This document shows, piece by piece, positions 51,020-59,794 of a stretch of DNA of 64,000 nucleotides. Source of the DNA: Pseudoflavonifractor intestinihominis (GTDB taxonomy: Bacteria; Bacillota; Clostridia; Oscillospirales; Oscillospiraceae); contig NZ_JBBMFK010000002.1 in NCBI RefSeq assembly GCF_040096055.1, positions 1-64,000 on the forward strand, written 5' to 3'. The notes beneath the pieces are model-generated. The model saw only the letters and a list, made by a program, of their open reading frames with translations. It was not told the DNA's origin and made no database searches. The translations under genes were made by a program, and so were the position numbers. Each line of letters begins with the position of its first letter. Within the stretch, counting starts at the first letter, position 1.

Positions 51020-53173
51020 TTACAGTCTCTCCAGCCTGGCCCGGAAGGAGATCCGCCTGGGCGTGGCCACCTCGTCGAACTGGACCACGTGGGCGCCCCG
51101 CTCCCTGTCCACCTCCACAATCGTGCCCAGACCGAACATCTGGTGCCGCACCCGCTGGCCTACAGAGAAGGCAATGGCACTGTCATCCTCCGGCAGGTAG
51201 CGCTGGCTGGCGGCAATGGCGTTCTGGGCCTCCCGGATCAGCCCCTCCCCCGGCGGCCTGGTGTAGGTGAGCAGCTCCTGGTCGATGTCCAGCAGGAACC
51301 GGGACGGATAGCGGGGCGAGCCGTCGAAGTTGCGCCCGTCCGCCTCGGAGAGGTAGAGCCCCTTCTCCGCCCGGGTCAGGGCCACGAAGGCCAGCCGCCG
51401 CTCCTCCTCCATCCCCTGGAGGGTGCGCACCTTCCGGGAGGGAAAAATCCCCTCGTTCATGCCGCACAGGAACACATAGGGGAACTCCAGACCCTTGGCG
51501 GCGTGGACGGTCATCAGCTTCACCTTGTCCCCCTGGTCCCCGGCGTCGCTGTTGCTGAACAGGGCAATGTGGGCCAGGTAGTGTTCCAGGGTGGTCTCCT
51601 CGCCGCAGGTGGTCTCGTACTCATACACCGACTGCTTCAGCTCCGCCAGATTATCCAGCCGCTCCTGGCTGCCCTCGGTGCGCAGCATCCGCTCATAGCC
51701 GCTCTCGTTGAGGATAGCGGAGAGCACCTCCGAGATAGGGCGGCCCTCATATCCGGCGGCAAAGGTCTCGATCAGAGAGACAAAGGCCTGAGCTTTTGTG
51801 CCCTTGAACACCGGGTCCTCCAGGTTGTCCAGCAGGCTCTGGTAGAGGGTCTTTCCATGCTCCGCCGCGTACTCCTCCAGAAAGGCCATCCGCCGCTTGC
51901 CCAGGTTCCGCTTGGGCACGTTGGCGATCCGCCGGAAGGACAGGTCATCCTTGTAGACCATCATCCGCAGGTAGGACAGGGCGTCCTTGATCTCCATGCG
52001 GCCGAAAAACTGCACGCCGCTGTAAATGGTATAGGGGATCTTGGCCTGGAGCAGCACCTCCTCCACCGAGCGGGACACATAGTGGGCCCGATAGAGCACC
52101 GTCATGTCCCGGTACGGGACCCCCTGGCCGTGGAGCTGTTCCATCTCCCCCACCATCCATTTTGCCTCTGCATCCTGGGTCTCCCCCAGGTGGCACAGCA
52201 CCGGGGCGCCCGGCGGCAGGGTGGGAATCAGGTTCTTCCGGATGCGGTACTTGCTCTTGTCGATCAGCGCGTTGGCTGCCGCCAGAATCTCCGGCGTGGA
52301 GCGGTAGTTCTCCATCATCATGATGGTTTTCACGTTGGGAAACCGTCGGTCAAATTCCAGCAGGTACTTCACGTCTGCGCCCCGCCAGGTGTAGATGGTC
52401 TGGTCCGGGTCCCCCACGATGAACAGGTTCTGATGGTAGCCGCAGAGCACCTCCATCAGTTGGTACTGGAGCTGGTCGATGTCCTGGAACTCGTCGATCA
52501 TGATGTACTCCAGCCGCTGCTGCCACTTGAGTTTGATGTCCCCGTGCTCCTGGAAGATGTAGAGAGAGAATTTGATAAGGTCGTTGTAGTCCAGGCCGAA
52601 GCATTTCTTCTCCTGGTAGAGGTAGCCGTAGAAAATGATGTCCCCTGTCTTTTCAGCGCTGAGATACTTCTCCTTCAGGGTGTCCAGGGATAGATTGATC
52701 ATGTCCTTATAGTAGTCCGGCATCCGGAACAGCTTGTAGTTCTCGATCATATCCCGGGCGGCGGCAAAGGTCATGTCCCGCAGGGTCAGCCCCCGCTCCT
52801 CGTAGATGATCTGAAGCATGGCGTCAATGTCGGAATTGTCCAGCACCAGAAAGCTCTTGGGGTACTGGACCGCGTGGCTGTCCTCCTGGAGGACGGAGAC
52901 GCAGAAGCCGTGGAAGGTGTTGATGTACCCGGTGTCGTTGTCCCCGGTGAGCTGGTGGATGCGCTGGCGCATCTCGTTGGCGGACTTGTTGGTGAAGGTG
53001 ACGCAGAGGATGTTGCCCGGCAGGATGCCCAGCTCATTGACCAGATAGGCAAACCGGCGGGACAGCGCCCGGGTCTTGCCGGAGCCCGCGCCCGCAATGA
53101 CCCGGACAAAGCCCTCGGTGGACGTGACCGCCTCCCGCTGGGCGTGGTTCAGGCCCTCCAGAATATCCGTCAT
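51020..53173 (-). CDS. pcrA: UvrD/PcrA-type superfamily 1 DNA helicase
   Basis: This 3'-5' helicase serves repair and rolling-circle replication. Walker A AGAGSGKT is at 27-34, followed by FTNKSANEM, the DEFQDID Walker B, the GDPDQTIYTWRGA motif III, and TVHAAKGLEF. The C-terminal GQRVRHQMFGLGTIVEV segment is the Tudor-like domain of PcrA that binds RNA polymerase. At 717 aa the length is normal. It has its own extended -10 promoter and lies 33 bp before the ABC-F gene. Confidence 0.94.
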   Translation of the reverse strand: MTDILEGLNHAQREAVTSTEGFVRVIAGAGSGKTRALSRRFAYLVNELGILPGNILCVTFTNKSANEMRQRIHQLTGDNDTGYINTFHGFCVSVLQEDSHAVQYPKSFLVLDNSDIDAMLQIIYEERGLTLRDMTFAAARDMIENYKLFRMPDYYKDMINLSLDTLKEKYLSAEKTGDIIFYGYLYQEKKCFGLDYNDLIKFSLYIFQEHGDIKLKWQQRLEYIMIDEFQDIDQLQYQLMEVLCGYHQNLFIVGDPDQTIYTWRGADVKYLLEFDRRFPNVKTIMMMENYRSTPEILAAANALIDKSKYRIRKNLIPTLPPGAPVLCHLGETQDAEAKWMVGEMEQLHGQGVPYRDMTVLYRAHYVSRSVEEVLLQAKIPYTIYSGVQFFGRMEIKDALSYLRMMVYKDDLSFRRIANVPKRNLGKRRMAFLEEYAAEHGKTLYQSLLDNLEDPVFKGTKAQAFVSLIETFAAGYEGRPISEVLSAILNESGYERMLRTEGSQERLDNLAELKQSVYEYETTCGEETTLEHYLAHIALFSNSDAGDQGDKVKLMTVHAAKGLEFPYVFLCGMNEGIFPSRKVRTLQGMEEERRLAFVALTRAEKGLYLSEADGRNFDGSPRYPSRFLLDIDQELLTYTRPPGEGLIREAQNAIAASQRYLPEDDSAIAFSVGQRVRHQMFGLGTIVEVDRERGAHVVQFDEVATPRRISFRARLERL

Positions 53174-53210
53174 CCAGCTCCCCCCTTATTAGAACAGGTG
53201 TTTTCTTCAT

Positions 53211-53239
53211 ATTATATCAGGAATCCGCCGGACCCTCAA
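53211..53239 (-). promoter_or_regulatory. Promoter for pcrA
   Basis: Minus-strand TTGAGG, 17-bp spacer ending CCTGA, TATAAT (extended -10), about 40 bp before the start codon. Confidence 0.65.
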
Positions 53240-53250
53240 TAGCGGGCATT

Positions 53251-53287
53251 GAAAAAGGGTCCGCGGCAGCTGCCTGCCACGGACCCT
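53251..53287 (-). terminator. Terminator just upstream of the pcrA promoter
   Basis: A 14-bp stem with one mismatch (AGGGTCCG plus GGCAG with complements, loop CTGC) is followed on the minus strand by TTTTTCAATG. It would end a short transcript coming from 53290-53460. A 27-codon open frame at 53308-53391 with GGAG six bases upstream lies in that interval and is the only candidate product. Confidence 0.65.
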
Positions 53288-53463
53288 CTGTATGTGTCAG
53301 GGAAGCGTCAAGCGCCGGCGGCAATTTGTGATCGTCCCCTTCCAACCTGGTCGTTTGTCCGACCATTTTGACCGCCGGACGCTCGCCCCATCTTTTTCTC
53401 CAAAAGTTCAAAATTGAACTAAATTAAGCCAGAAACCGGGCAAAGAAGCAAAAAGAAATAAAA

Positions 53464-53578
53464 AAAGAGCCCGGGGAAACGAATTTCCTCGGACTCTTGT
53501 GGGAGTCATTATTGGGGGACAATGTGCTTAGTTGCGGAGGGATGAGCACATGGTACCTAAGGGAAATCCGTTTCTTTT
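53464..53578 (-). ncRNA. Candidate small RNA with C-rich loops
   Basis: A complete transcription unit of about 115 nt has no credible open frame. The promoter is at 53585-53613. A 7-bp hairpin (53545-53551 with 53522-53528) exposes a 16-nt loop containing CATCCCTCCGC. A second C-run, GTCCCCC, is unpaired. The terminator has a 15-bp stem with one mismatch, a TTCG loop and TTTTTTTAT. CCCTCC and CCCCC are complementary to Shine-Dalgarno sequences, the pattern of Gram-positive regulatory RNAs such as RsaE/RoxS. Family membership is not established. Confidence 0.55.
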
Positions 53579-53584
53579 TAAAGT

Positions 53585-53613
53585 ATTATAGCACTTTCTT
53601 GCCCAATTTACAA
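53585..53613 (-). promoter_or_regulatory. Promoter for the candidate small RNA
   Basis: Minus-strand TTGTAA, 17-bp spacer, TATAAT. Transcription would start near 53578. Confidence 0.65.
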
Positions 53614-53717
53614 GCCATAAGTAGTACCAGAGCATGGAAGAACTGCCCGCCAATAGATTTGAGCCGACTTGCGTATTATAAACTCAAATCTACGATTGTT
53701 AAAGGTAGGTAACTATA

Positions 53718-54113
53718 ATGTATCCACCTCAAATCCCAATGGACGGAATCTACCGTACAAAAATCCTTGCAGTCAGACAGGATGATGCGGCATATTGGCT
53801 ACGCTATGACATATCCGTTGGCCCATGTGTGGGATGGGCTACCTACATGTATCAGCAGACCGGCAAGTGGCCTCTGATCTGGAGATTAGATAAGCGTAGG
53901 GGTGCCACTGCTATCCGGTGTGCACTGGACGCACTCCACCGCAGTGGTTACTCCGATATGCAATCATTGGCGCAGGCAGCGGGACATTATATATGCCTTG
54001 GCCAATTCGCTGTCCAGTTCCGGGGTGCGCTCCTCGGCAGGAATCGCTTCCAGGGTATCAATTACCTTCTGCGCTTCATCCTGTTCAAACCATTGCTGAC
54101 ATTGTTCCAATAA
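53718..54113 (+). CDS. Hypothetical 131-aa open frame, possibly chimeric
   Basis: I do not recognise it. An AGGTAGG lies eight bases before the ATG. The first 85 residues (for example RYDISVGPCVGWATYMYQQ) look protein-like. The last 45 are antisense to the TPR remnant at 53964-54119, so the C-terminus is probably not an evolved sequence. Base composition is lower in GC than the core genes. It could be the 5' half of a gene whose 3' part was lost at a junction near 53965. Confidence 0.3.
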   Translation: MYPPQIPMDGIYRTKILAVRQDDAAYWLRYDISVGPCVGWATYMYQQTGKWPLIWRLDKRRGATAIRCALDALHRSGYSDMQSLAQAAGHYICLGQFAVQFRGALLGRNRFQGINYLLRFILFKPLLTLFQ

Positions 54114-54119
54114 TTCCAT
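53964..54119 (-). pseudogene. Truncated TPR-type protein, N-terminal remnant
   Basis: A perfect GGAGGT lies six bases before an ATG, and 43 codons read MELLEQCQQWFEQDEAQKV, then DTLEAIPAEERTPELDSEL and AKAY. This is the N-terminus of a helical TPR-like protein that I recognise in clostridial accessory islands. The frame then diverges and stops eight codons later. A two-base removal in TATATAAT would restore AYN, but the rest of the protein is still missing. It would have been the last gene of the minus-strand cluster, 58 bp after the 82-aa gene. Confidence 0.6.
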
Positions 54120-54177
54120 ATCCGTACCTCCTTATTTCGGTTCTCTATATGGTTGTTGTTTTACCGTAAATTATCAT

Positions 54178-54426
54178 TCAAATATCCCAGTCTATGAAAT
54201 CTTCACGGTTCAATACAAAGTGCTGATACAGGCACTTCAAATTTTCCTGTTCATCCCGTGAGAGCTTCGCCCCGTTTTCATACCGCAAGGTGTCGGCATA
54301 CAGGATAAAACCATCCACTTTTCCTGATGAAGCCCGAAACTCACCGTTTCCAATCATGGCTACATTGCCACATACAAATGTAACCGAAGAAGAAGTGGTG
54401 TGGATTTTCGTAATTGCTTCGATCAT
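54178..54426 (-). CDS. Hypothetical 82-aa protein of the accessory cluster
   Basis: I do not recognise it. The sequence starts MIEAITKIHTTSSSVTFVCG and looks like a small alpha/beta domain: an N-terminal beta-rich half and a helical C-terminus (RDEQENLKCLYQHFVLNRED). It lacks a signal peptide or membrane segment. It begins nine bases after the upstream gene's stop codon, with AGAGGTGA about ten bases before the ATG, so it is co-transcribed with that gene. Confidence 0.65.
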   Translation of the reverse strand: MIEAITKIHTTSSSVTFVCGNVAMIGNGEFRASSGKVDGFILYADTLRYENGAKLSRDEQENLKCLYQHFVLNREDFIDWDI

Positions 54427-54435
54427 CTGATACTA

Positions 54436-55440
54436 TCACCTCTCATCTTCGGAGGATACCATTCTCCACCCGGATGTCTGCACCCGGATAACAGGACGGA
54501 AAAAGTCGTAGTCATTGTGAATCCCGTTATCCTCCCGAACCTCCGGTTTACAGTGAGGGGAACAGGGTAAATATCCAAGCAAAGGGCCCATGCCACCGCA
54601 GATATTACAGCCGCCGTCGCCGCCGCAGGTGGTCAATATTTTCCCCTCTACCAGCTCCCGCTGATAGGGGTCGTAGGCAATAGACAGGCCAAAGAAGTTG
54701 GGCTGCTCCATGTCGTATGGCTTGCCCTGATCTTCCTCGCTTTCAAAGTGGTGCAGATGCATGGAGTAATCCAGCCCATCGCCCCAGGGAAACAGGGTGC
54801 GGCATCCTCCTCCGCACAGATAGGCCCACTCATCCGGCGTGGGAAGGCTGGCTGCCAGCTCCCACAACAGGGATCGCTGAAACTCCAGGTAGGTCATTGG
54901 ATGGCACAGCCACGCTCGCCAGCTATCACCATTGCGTTCAAAGCGGAAAGTTTCGTGTATTTCAAAGCTCTGGCCGCTCCGGCCCGCCCACTTCTGCAAG
55001 TTCTTCAGCCAGTCAGGGTGGGCGGTGATGCGTGGGTCGTTCATGGGTACGCTTTCCCAGCCGATCTCCTCCAGTTTTCTGCCCACAAACATGGGGCCGA
55101 TGGTCACCTGGCGTACCGGGGCCATGCCCTGCCGGAGAAATTCCTCCGCAGTGCCCTCATATTCGATTTCCGCAAACATATCCGCCAGTTCCTCTTGGTT
55201 GGCCTTGTCCATTCCTTGGACAAAGCTCTCCCAGCCAAGCGTTACGGTATCGCCCGGGACAAAGACAAACTCCCGGCCACCTTTTTCAAACAGGCCGGTG
55301 GTGCAGCGTTGCCCCCAGCGGGAAAAGGCGTATAGTTCCCTGAATGTCAAATGATAACGAGCCGCCAGCGTCTGCATCAGCCAGAGCTTATCGGCCAGTT
55401 TCAATGTATCAAATTGTGGGCGAAATAGTTTTTCATTCAT
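54436..55440 (-). CDS. Protein with formylglycine-generating-enzyme-like (SUMF1) fold
   Basis: This 334-aa protein has no exact family I can name. Residues 58-64 (FVFVPGD), 199-211 (LPTPDEWAYLCGG), 217-221 (FPWGD), 248-262 (NFFGLSIAYDPYQRE) and 311-320 (YDFFRPVIRV) follow, in order, the landmarks of the SUMF1/EgtB fold: V-P-G, L-P-T-x-x-E-W, P-W-G-D, N-x-x-G-L, G-F-R. A cysteine cluster C272-x5-C278-x2-C281-x11-C293-x3-C297 could bind metal. I chose the ATG at 55440. The N-terminal 50 residues are helical. It lies 11 bp after the DUF6892 gene. Confidence 0.75.
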   Translation of the reverse strand: MNEKLFRPQFDTLKLADKLWLMQTLAARYHLTFRELYAFSRWGQRCTTGLFEKGGREFVFVPGDTVTLGWESFVQGMDKANQEELADMFAEIEYEGTAEEFLRQGMAPVRQVTIGPMFVGRKLEEIGWESVPMNDPRITAHPDWLKNLQKWAGRSGQSFEIHETFRFERNGDSWRAWLCHPMTYLEFQRSLLWELAASLPTPDEWAYLCGGGCRTLFPWGDGLDYSMHLHHFESEEDQGKPYDMEQPNFFGLSIAYDPYQRELVEGKILTTCGGDGGCNICGGMGPLLGYLPCSPHCKPEVREDNGIHNDYDFFRPVIRVQTSGWRMVSSEDER

Positions 55441-55451
55441 AGCAGCGCACC

Positions 55452-57884
55452 TCACAGCAAGTCTGCCTTGATACCGCACCGTTCCAAAACCGGCAGCACC
55501 TGTTCCGGCTTGGAGGACATGAGGGTCATATGCTTGAGATTGGGAAACTGGCGCAGTTCCGCCTCAGTAATGGTGTTGAGATCAAAGGCTCCATCCTCAC
55601 CATCCCAGAACGGACAGAGCTGGGTATAAATCTCGCTGCCGCCATCCATCTCGATCTCTGTCACCTCCAGGGCCAGCCGCTCCGGGACAGGGTATTTCTC
55701 CAGCCACTTCCGAATCTCTGGGATGGGTTCATACCCTTCCGCGTCAATGTCGATCTTGCGTCGGCTATACTCTCTGGCAAACTCATGGGCATCCAGTTTA
55801 GGAGCCAGTAAGCCTTTCTCGTACATCAGGACTTCCATGACCGCCAGCTTGAAGTTGAAGGTATCAAAGTGCAGTACTGGTTCCGTCGGCTTGGATACCT
55901 TGTATTTCTGCGCCTTCGCCGTCTTTTTCTCTGGCTCTTTCCAGCTGATCTGCACCATGGCGGAGAGGGCCTCCAGCTTTGCTTTCTGCGCTGACTGCTC
56001 CTCTGGAACAGGACCCGGCAAACGGGTATAAACGGTAAAGCCGCCTAATTGGAGGGTATGGGCAAATCCGGCGAAATCCTTCCAGCTGGCCTCCCGGTAG
56101 TCCTTGGACCCGATCCAAACCGCTCCGTCAAATGTCTGCCGGACCGCATACTCTCCCTGTGCCGTTACCCGGACACCAAGGGTTTTGATGGTCTGCTCAT
56201 CTTCATCCAACCAGCCCTGGAGTCCAAGCTCGTCCCACAAAGCAAGGGCCTGGGTATAGGGACTCTCCCGGCCAGTCATGGGGCTTTTCCGCGTTCCATT
56301 TTGCAGGGCAATGCGGGCGGGCCCCAGCTTTTCCGCCAGCTGCGAAAGGGTAAACGGCGGCGTAAATACCAACCCCAGGATGGTCAGGCTGTCTTTTTTG
56401 AGAATGATTTTTCGCTCCGTGGCCTTGGACGGTAGAAAGATGGGCAGATTCGGGTACACTTCTTTGTACTCCCGCCATTCCAGCTTTTTGGGCTTGTTTG
56501 CCGTCCGAAGGAAACCCCAGAAGTCGATGGGATAACGAAACACCGGCCCAACCCTATCCCGTCGGGTGACGATGACCACCGTGCCATCGGTGAGTATTCC
56601 AATGTGCTGCATTTTCTCCCCGCCGAACATTCCCGGACGGAGACGCAGCACTTCACGGGTGTTCCTATTGATGAGCTGGGCAAAGTCATCGGAGAGGATT
56701 TCGCCATTTCCCTGCACCAGCAGCCAGTCCCCGGTAAACCAGCGAAGTTTCAGCCCCTCGCCCATTCCAGTCAGGGGGGCAATTCGGCACCGCCCGGTGT
56801 CCATATCCAGTTCCAGCAGGCATTCTTCCATCCGCCCCTTGCCACTGACTGCGTGGATCATGGTAATGCGGCCTGTGCCGGGAACGGGAACGGTCTCGGA
56901 GAGATGGTCGTATCCATCCAGAGAGAAGGGATGTTTTGTTACCTTGCCGTTTTCCCAGCGGTAAATCTGCCCCTTGTACCACTCGTTGGAAAAGTAGACC
57001 CGGCCCAGACCGTCTGCCACGATGCCGCAATGGTATTTGGTGCTCCATCCATCTTCCGGCAGAATCCAGTTTTTCACATCCTGGCAGGTACCCTGGTCAG
57101 TCAGTTCAATCCGTGTAGCGTTGGTGGGATCACCCACCCAGAGGGAATGGTCCGCCCAGCAGAGGGTCCGGGGTGGACCGTCATATCCAATGGGGGACGG
57201 CTCGGCCCAGTTGAGGGCGGCTGGATTCTTGCTCAGTAATGCCCGGCCAATAGTCCCGCTACCAGCGGCTCTGGACGCGGCATAGAGTTCATGTTCCGCG
57301 GAATAGGTAAGGCACCCAAGGTGCGGCAAGCTGTGGGAGCGGATTACTTGCGGCGGACGGTGGCGCAGGTCGGCCACACAGCCGTTTTTCCATTCTTCTG
57401 CATCCTGGTTTTTCCATTCACCCACCGCAAAATCACCCGCCAGAGAATTGAAGAAATAATCGTACTCATCCTGAAGTATGTATTCCTCGCAGGGCATCAG
57501 CTTCCCAGGGTCCTGCTCCTTGGCATGGTCGCCCCATTTTCGCCCTTGCTGTTTCATCAGGTGGCAATATTGCCCCTGCTTTTTGCAGTAGCGTTCCCAT
57601 TCGTTGCGTTCTTCCTCTGGGATCAAGGCAAACAGATACTCGTCCTCATCGTCCAGGTTATACAGTGCCCAGCCGAAGGTAGAAAGTTCCTGTCCCAACG
57701 CTGCCGCCCCTTTTTCATGGGATAGTTTCATATACTGAACGCCAACGGCATCAAAGCGTTCATCCAGCAGCGCCGGGACCTGTGCGCCCCATTTTTCTCG
57801 AAGTTCCGCCAGAGTGTCCTGTACGGCTCCGTCAAATTTCAGAATGCCCAGCGCATCATCTATGATTTGTTTGAACTCTGCCAT
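55452..57884 (-). CDS. Large multidomain protein ending in DUF6892
   Basis: At 810 aa it is the largest member of the cluster. An N-terminal helical region (about 1-150) precedes a stretch with repeating W/G/D strands (about 175-470; for example LCWADHSLWVGDP, GRVYFSNEWYKGQIYRW) that looks like a beta-propeller. A helical and basic region (about 480-665) follows. The last 140 residues (671-810, with EVTEIEMDGGSEIYTQLCPF) match my memory of DUF6892, a domain found in immunity-type gene islands. No signal peptide and no catalytic motif are seen. Confidence 0.75.
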   Translation of the reverse strand: MAEFKQIIDDALGILKFDGAVQDTLAELREKWGAQVPALLDERFDAVGVQYMKLSHEKGAAALGQELSTFGWALYNLDDEDEYLFALIPEEERNEWERYCKKQGQYCHLMKQQGRKWGDHAKEQDPGKLMPCEEYILQDEYDYFFNSLAGDFAVGEWKNQDAEEWKNGCVADLRHRPPQVIRSHSLPHLGCLTYSAEHELYAASRAAGSGTIGRALLSKNPAALNWAEPSPIGYDGPPRTLCWADHSLWVGDPTNATRIELTDQGTCQDVKNWILPEDGWSTKYHCGIVADGLGRVYFSNEWYKGQIYRWENGKVTKHPFSLDGYDHLSETVPVPGTGRITMIHAVSGKGRMEECLLELDMDTGRCRIAPLTGMGEGLKLRWFTGDWLLVQGNGEILSDDFAQLINRNTREVLRLRPGMFGGEKMQHIGILTDGTVVIVTRRDRVGPVFRYPIDFWGFLRTANKPKKLEWREYKEVYPNLPIFLPSKATERKIILKKDSLTILGLVFTPPFTLSQLAEKLGPARIALQNGTRKSPMTGRESPYTQALALWDELGLQGWLDEDEQTIKTLGVRVTAQGEYAVRQTFDGAVWIGSKDYREASWKDFAGFAHTLQLGGFTVYTRLPGPVPEEQSAQKAKLEALSAMVQISWKEPEKKTAKAQKYKVSKPTEPVLHFDTFNFKLAVMEVLMYEKGLLAPKLDAHEFAREYSRRKIDIDAEGYEPIPEIRKWLEKYPVPERLALEVTEIEMDGGSEIYTQLCPFWDGEDGAFDLNTITEAELRQFPNLKHMTLMSSKPEQVLPVLERCGIKADLL

Positions 57885-57914
57885 AGGTAGTTTCTCCTTT
57901 TCCCATTTCCTACA

Positions 57915-58670
57915 TCATAGCGACAGCCATGTGGTCAAAGCACTGATTTCCTCCCACAGCAGCGGGGACTTCCCAGCGGCGGCAAAGGCTTTTTGGACAC
58001 CGCCATAGCGCCGCTCGGAGTGATCCGCCAGCTGGAGCGCAGCTGCCTCCAGATTGGGAATCGCCATCACAGCATCTGCCAGCGCCTGGGCGGAGAGTTT
58101 ATCCCCGATCAGAGAGGCGGCAAAGTAGCGCAAATGGCTGTGAGAGAGGGCGGATAAATCGTTTAGTTTATGCAGCTCATAGAGTTTCAGGGCATAAAGG
58201 GAAGGAAGCCCATCCAGAGCCGGTAGTTCCTGCACAGCTGGGAGTGACTGGAGATAGAGTTTCTGAAGCCGGGTCGCTGGAGTCAGGAAAGGGGCAAGAT
58301 CTTCCGTTTTCCGCATTTCCTCCAAATGGAGATAGGTAATGCTGGTGAGAAGTGGGGTGATGTCGCCATTCTTTTCCCCACGCAGGTGGAGGACACGCAG
58401 ACCGGGGAGAGAAACATTGTCCCAGGAAACAGAGGCCGACAGCCATAGGGACAGTGTATGAAGCTGCTTTAGCTCGGAGAGAACTTCTACACCCTCACAC
58501 TTTTCCATTAGGGTTAGTTCCTCCAGATTGGGATAATCTCGCAGGAAGGACAGGTTCACCTTCCGCTCTCCCGTCACAGACAGACACCGTACCGCATTTG
58601 GTTTTAGTCCATTCAGATCAATCTTTTCTCCGCTGCGCCAGAAAACTGCGGTGCAATATGCCTGTTCCAT
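57915..58670 (-). CDS. Leucine-rich-repeat protein
   Basis: The 251-aa protein has about eight repeats of 20-24 residues with the L-x-x-L-x-L pattern (for example YPNLEELTLMEKCEGVEVL, LPGLRVLHLRGEK, ITYLHLEEM, LQKLYLQSLPA). There is no signal peptide, so it is intracellular. LRR proteins of this kind are binding modules; with an ankyrin protein next door, protein-protein recognition is the likely role. The gap to the upstream ankyrin gene is 14 bp and to the DUF6892 gene 30 bp. Confidence 0.82.
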   Translation of the reverse strand: MEQAYCTAVFWRSGEKIDLNGLKPNAVRCLSVTGERKVNLSFLRDYPNLEELTLMEKCEGVEVLSELKQLHTLSLWLSASVSWDNVSLPGLRVLHLRGEKNGDITPLLTSITYLHLEEMRKTEDLAPFLTPATRLQKLYLQSLPAVQELPALDGLPSLYALKLYELHKLNDLSALSHSHLRYFAASLIGDKLSAQALADAVMAIPNLEAAALQLADHSERRYGGVQKAFAAAGKSPLLWEEISALTTWLSL

Positions 58671-58684
58671 GTTGCGTTCTCTCC

Positions 58685-59776
58685 TTATTCCTCAAACTCG
58701 CCCTCAATCATTCCATTAAGATATTTTCCGGGATCAGCGATAAATGCCTCCCATTTGGCTAACGGATGAAACTCCTCATGCTCAATGTCCAGATACCAGA
58801 GTTTCTTATCTCTGGGACTCCACAGCAGCAAATAGTCGCTGTAATTATCCATTTTCGCCATGAGAGAGAGCAGCTTTTTCCGCTTCCAGGTCATCTCCTG
58901 CACATCCATGTAGGGGTACAGTTCCGCCCATTTCACCAGCTCCCACTCTGGAAATTCCAGACGCAAGGGGCCGGTCTTTAAGTATTCCACCAGCTTGGCA
59001 GGTAGCTTGTAAGGCATGAGTTGACGCGCCTTTTCCTGTTCGTTGTGCCATTCCTCCGGCTCCAGAGCTTTTAAGTAGGCGGCCATTTCCTGATTTTTGT
59101 TCTGCACTGCTACGGTGTAGGGCCGGTCACCGTATTTATCTGGGATGGTGATATCCGCACCCTGCTCCACAAGCCAGCGCACCATAGGAAAATCGTTGTG
59201 CCGTGCAGCTTCAGTGACAGGAGTCGAAGCGTAGGGAAACACCATATCTGGCTTGTGATAGTTGATGTCCGCCCCGTTTTGAATCAGATACTCCACCAGC
59301 AGCTGATTTCCATGGCTCGCCATACTGCGCAGGGCTTCACCGCCGTATTGTTTCAAATCCATGCTCATCCTTTTCAAAATGGGGAGTACATTAGGGTCAT
59401 CCCGATCCACCAAGTGGAGAAACAGCCTGCATATATCCCTTTGCGCTGCGGGGATTCTGACTCCCACATCTACCAAAAAGGAAAACAGGGCCAGGTCTTG
59501 ACTGCGCAGGGAACCACAAAGCAATTCTTCCGGGTTATGGGTCAAATCTGCTCCGCATTCAATCAGGAGCTGCACCATGTCCATCCGATTTTCCAGCACA
59601 GCCAATTCCAGTGGAGAGGCTTCGCCATCCCGCGGCCACTCTCCAATCATTACCTGATAGCACTGCGGCTCATTGGGAGAATGCCCTGCATGAAGCAAGG
59701 AACGAATCGCCTCTATGTCACCACTTTTGATGGCAGCCATCATGGGAGGTACATTTGAATAGCTTACTTCACTCAT
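58685..59776 (-). CDS. Ankyrin-repeat protein
   Basis: The 363-aa protein has about five to six ankyrin repeats in residues 8-235, with clear units such as SPLELAVLENRMDMVQLLIE, LLVEYLIQNGADINYH and TPVTEAARHNDFPMVRWLVE. The C-terminal 110 residues form a separate domain with a WSPRDKKLWYLDIEHEEFHP segment and an acidic end, reminiscent of SMI1/KNR4-like immunity modules, though I cannot confirm that. It lies 18 bp after the first cluster gene. Confidence 0.85.
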   Translation of the reverse strand: MSEVSYSNVPPMMAAIKSGDIEAIRSLLHAGHSPNEPQCYQVMIGEWPRDGEASPLELAVLENRMDMVQLLIECGADLTHNPEELLCGSLRSQDLALFSFLVDVGVRIPAAQRDICRLFLHLVDRDDPNVLPILKRMSMDLKQYGGEALRSMASHGNQLLVEYLIQNGADINYHKPDMVFPYASTPVTEAARHNDFPMVRWLVEQGADITIPDKYGDRPYTVAVQNKNQEMAAYLKALEPEEWHNEQEKARQLMPYKLPAKLVEYLKTGPLRLEFPEWELVKWAELYPYMDVQEMTWKRKKLLSLMAKMDNYSDYLLLWSPRDKKLWYLDIEHEEFHPLAKWEAFIADPGKYLNGMIEGEFEE

Positions 59777-59794
59777 CCGAATTCTCCTGACATT

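Noticed and set aside
49151..52693. 1180-codon plus-strand open frame
   Set aside because: It is antisense to the ABC-F and pcrA genes, both of which have complete motif sets. Its composition is typical of a shadow frame.
53217..53411. 64-codon minus-strand frame upstream of pcrA
   Set aside because: It runs through the terminator at 53251-53287 and into the pcrA promoter. A shorter 27-codon frame there has a better ribosome-binding site but no support beyond that.
54436..55440. Assignment of the SUMF1-like protein as an active formylglycine-generating or EgtB enzyme
   Set aside because: No sulfatase or ergothioneine genes are near, and I could not identify the catalytic cysteine pair or the EgtB DinB-type histidine site.
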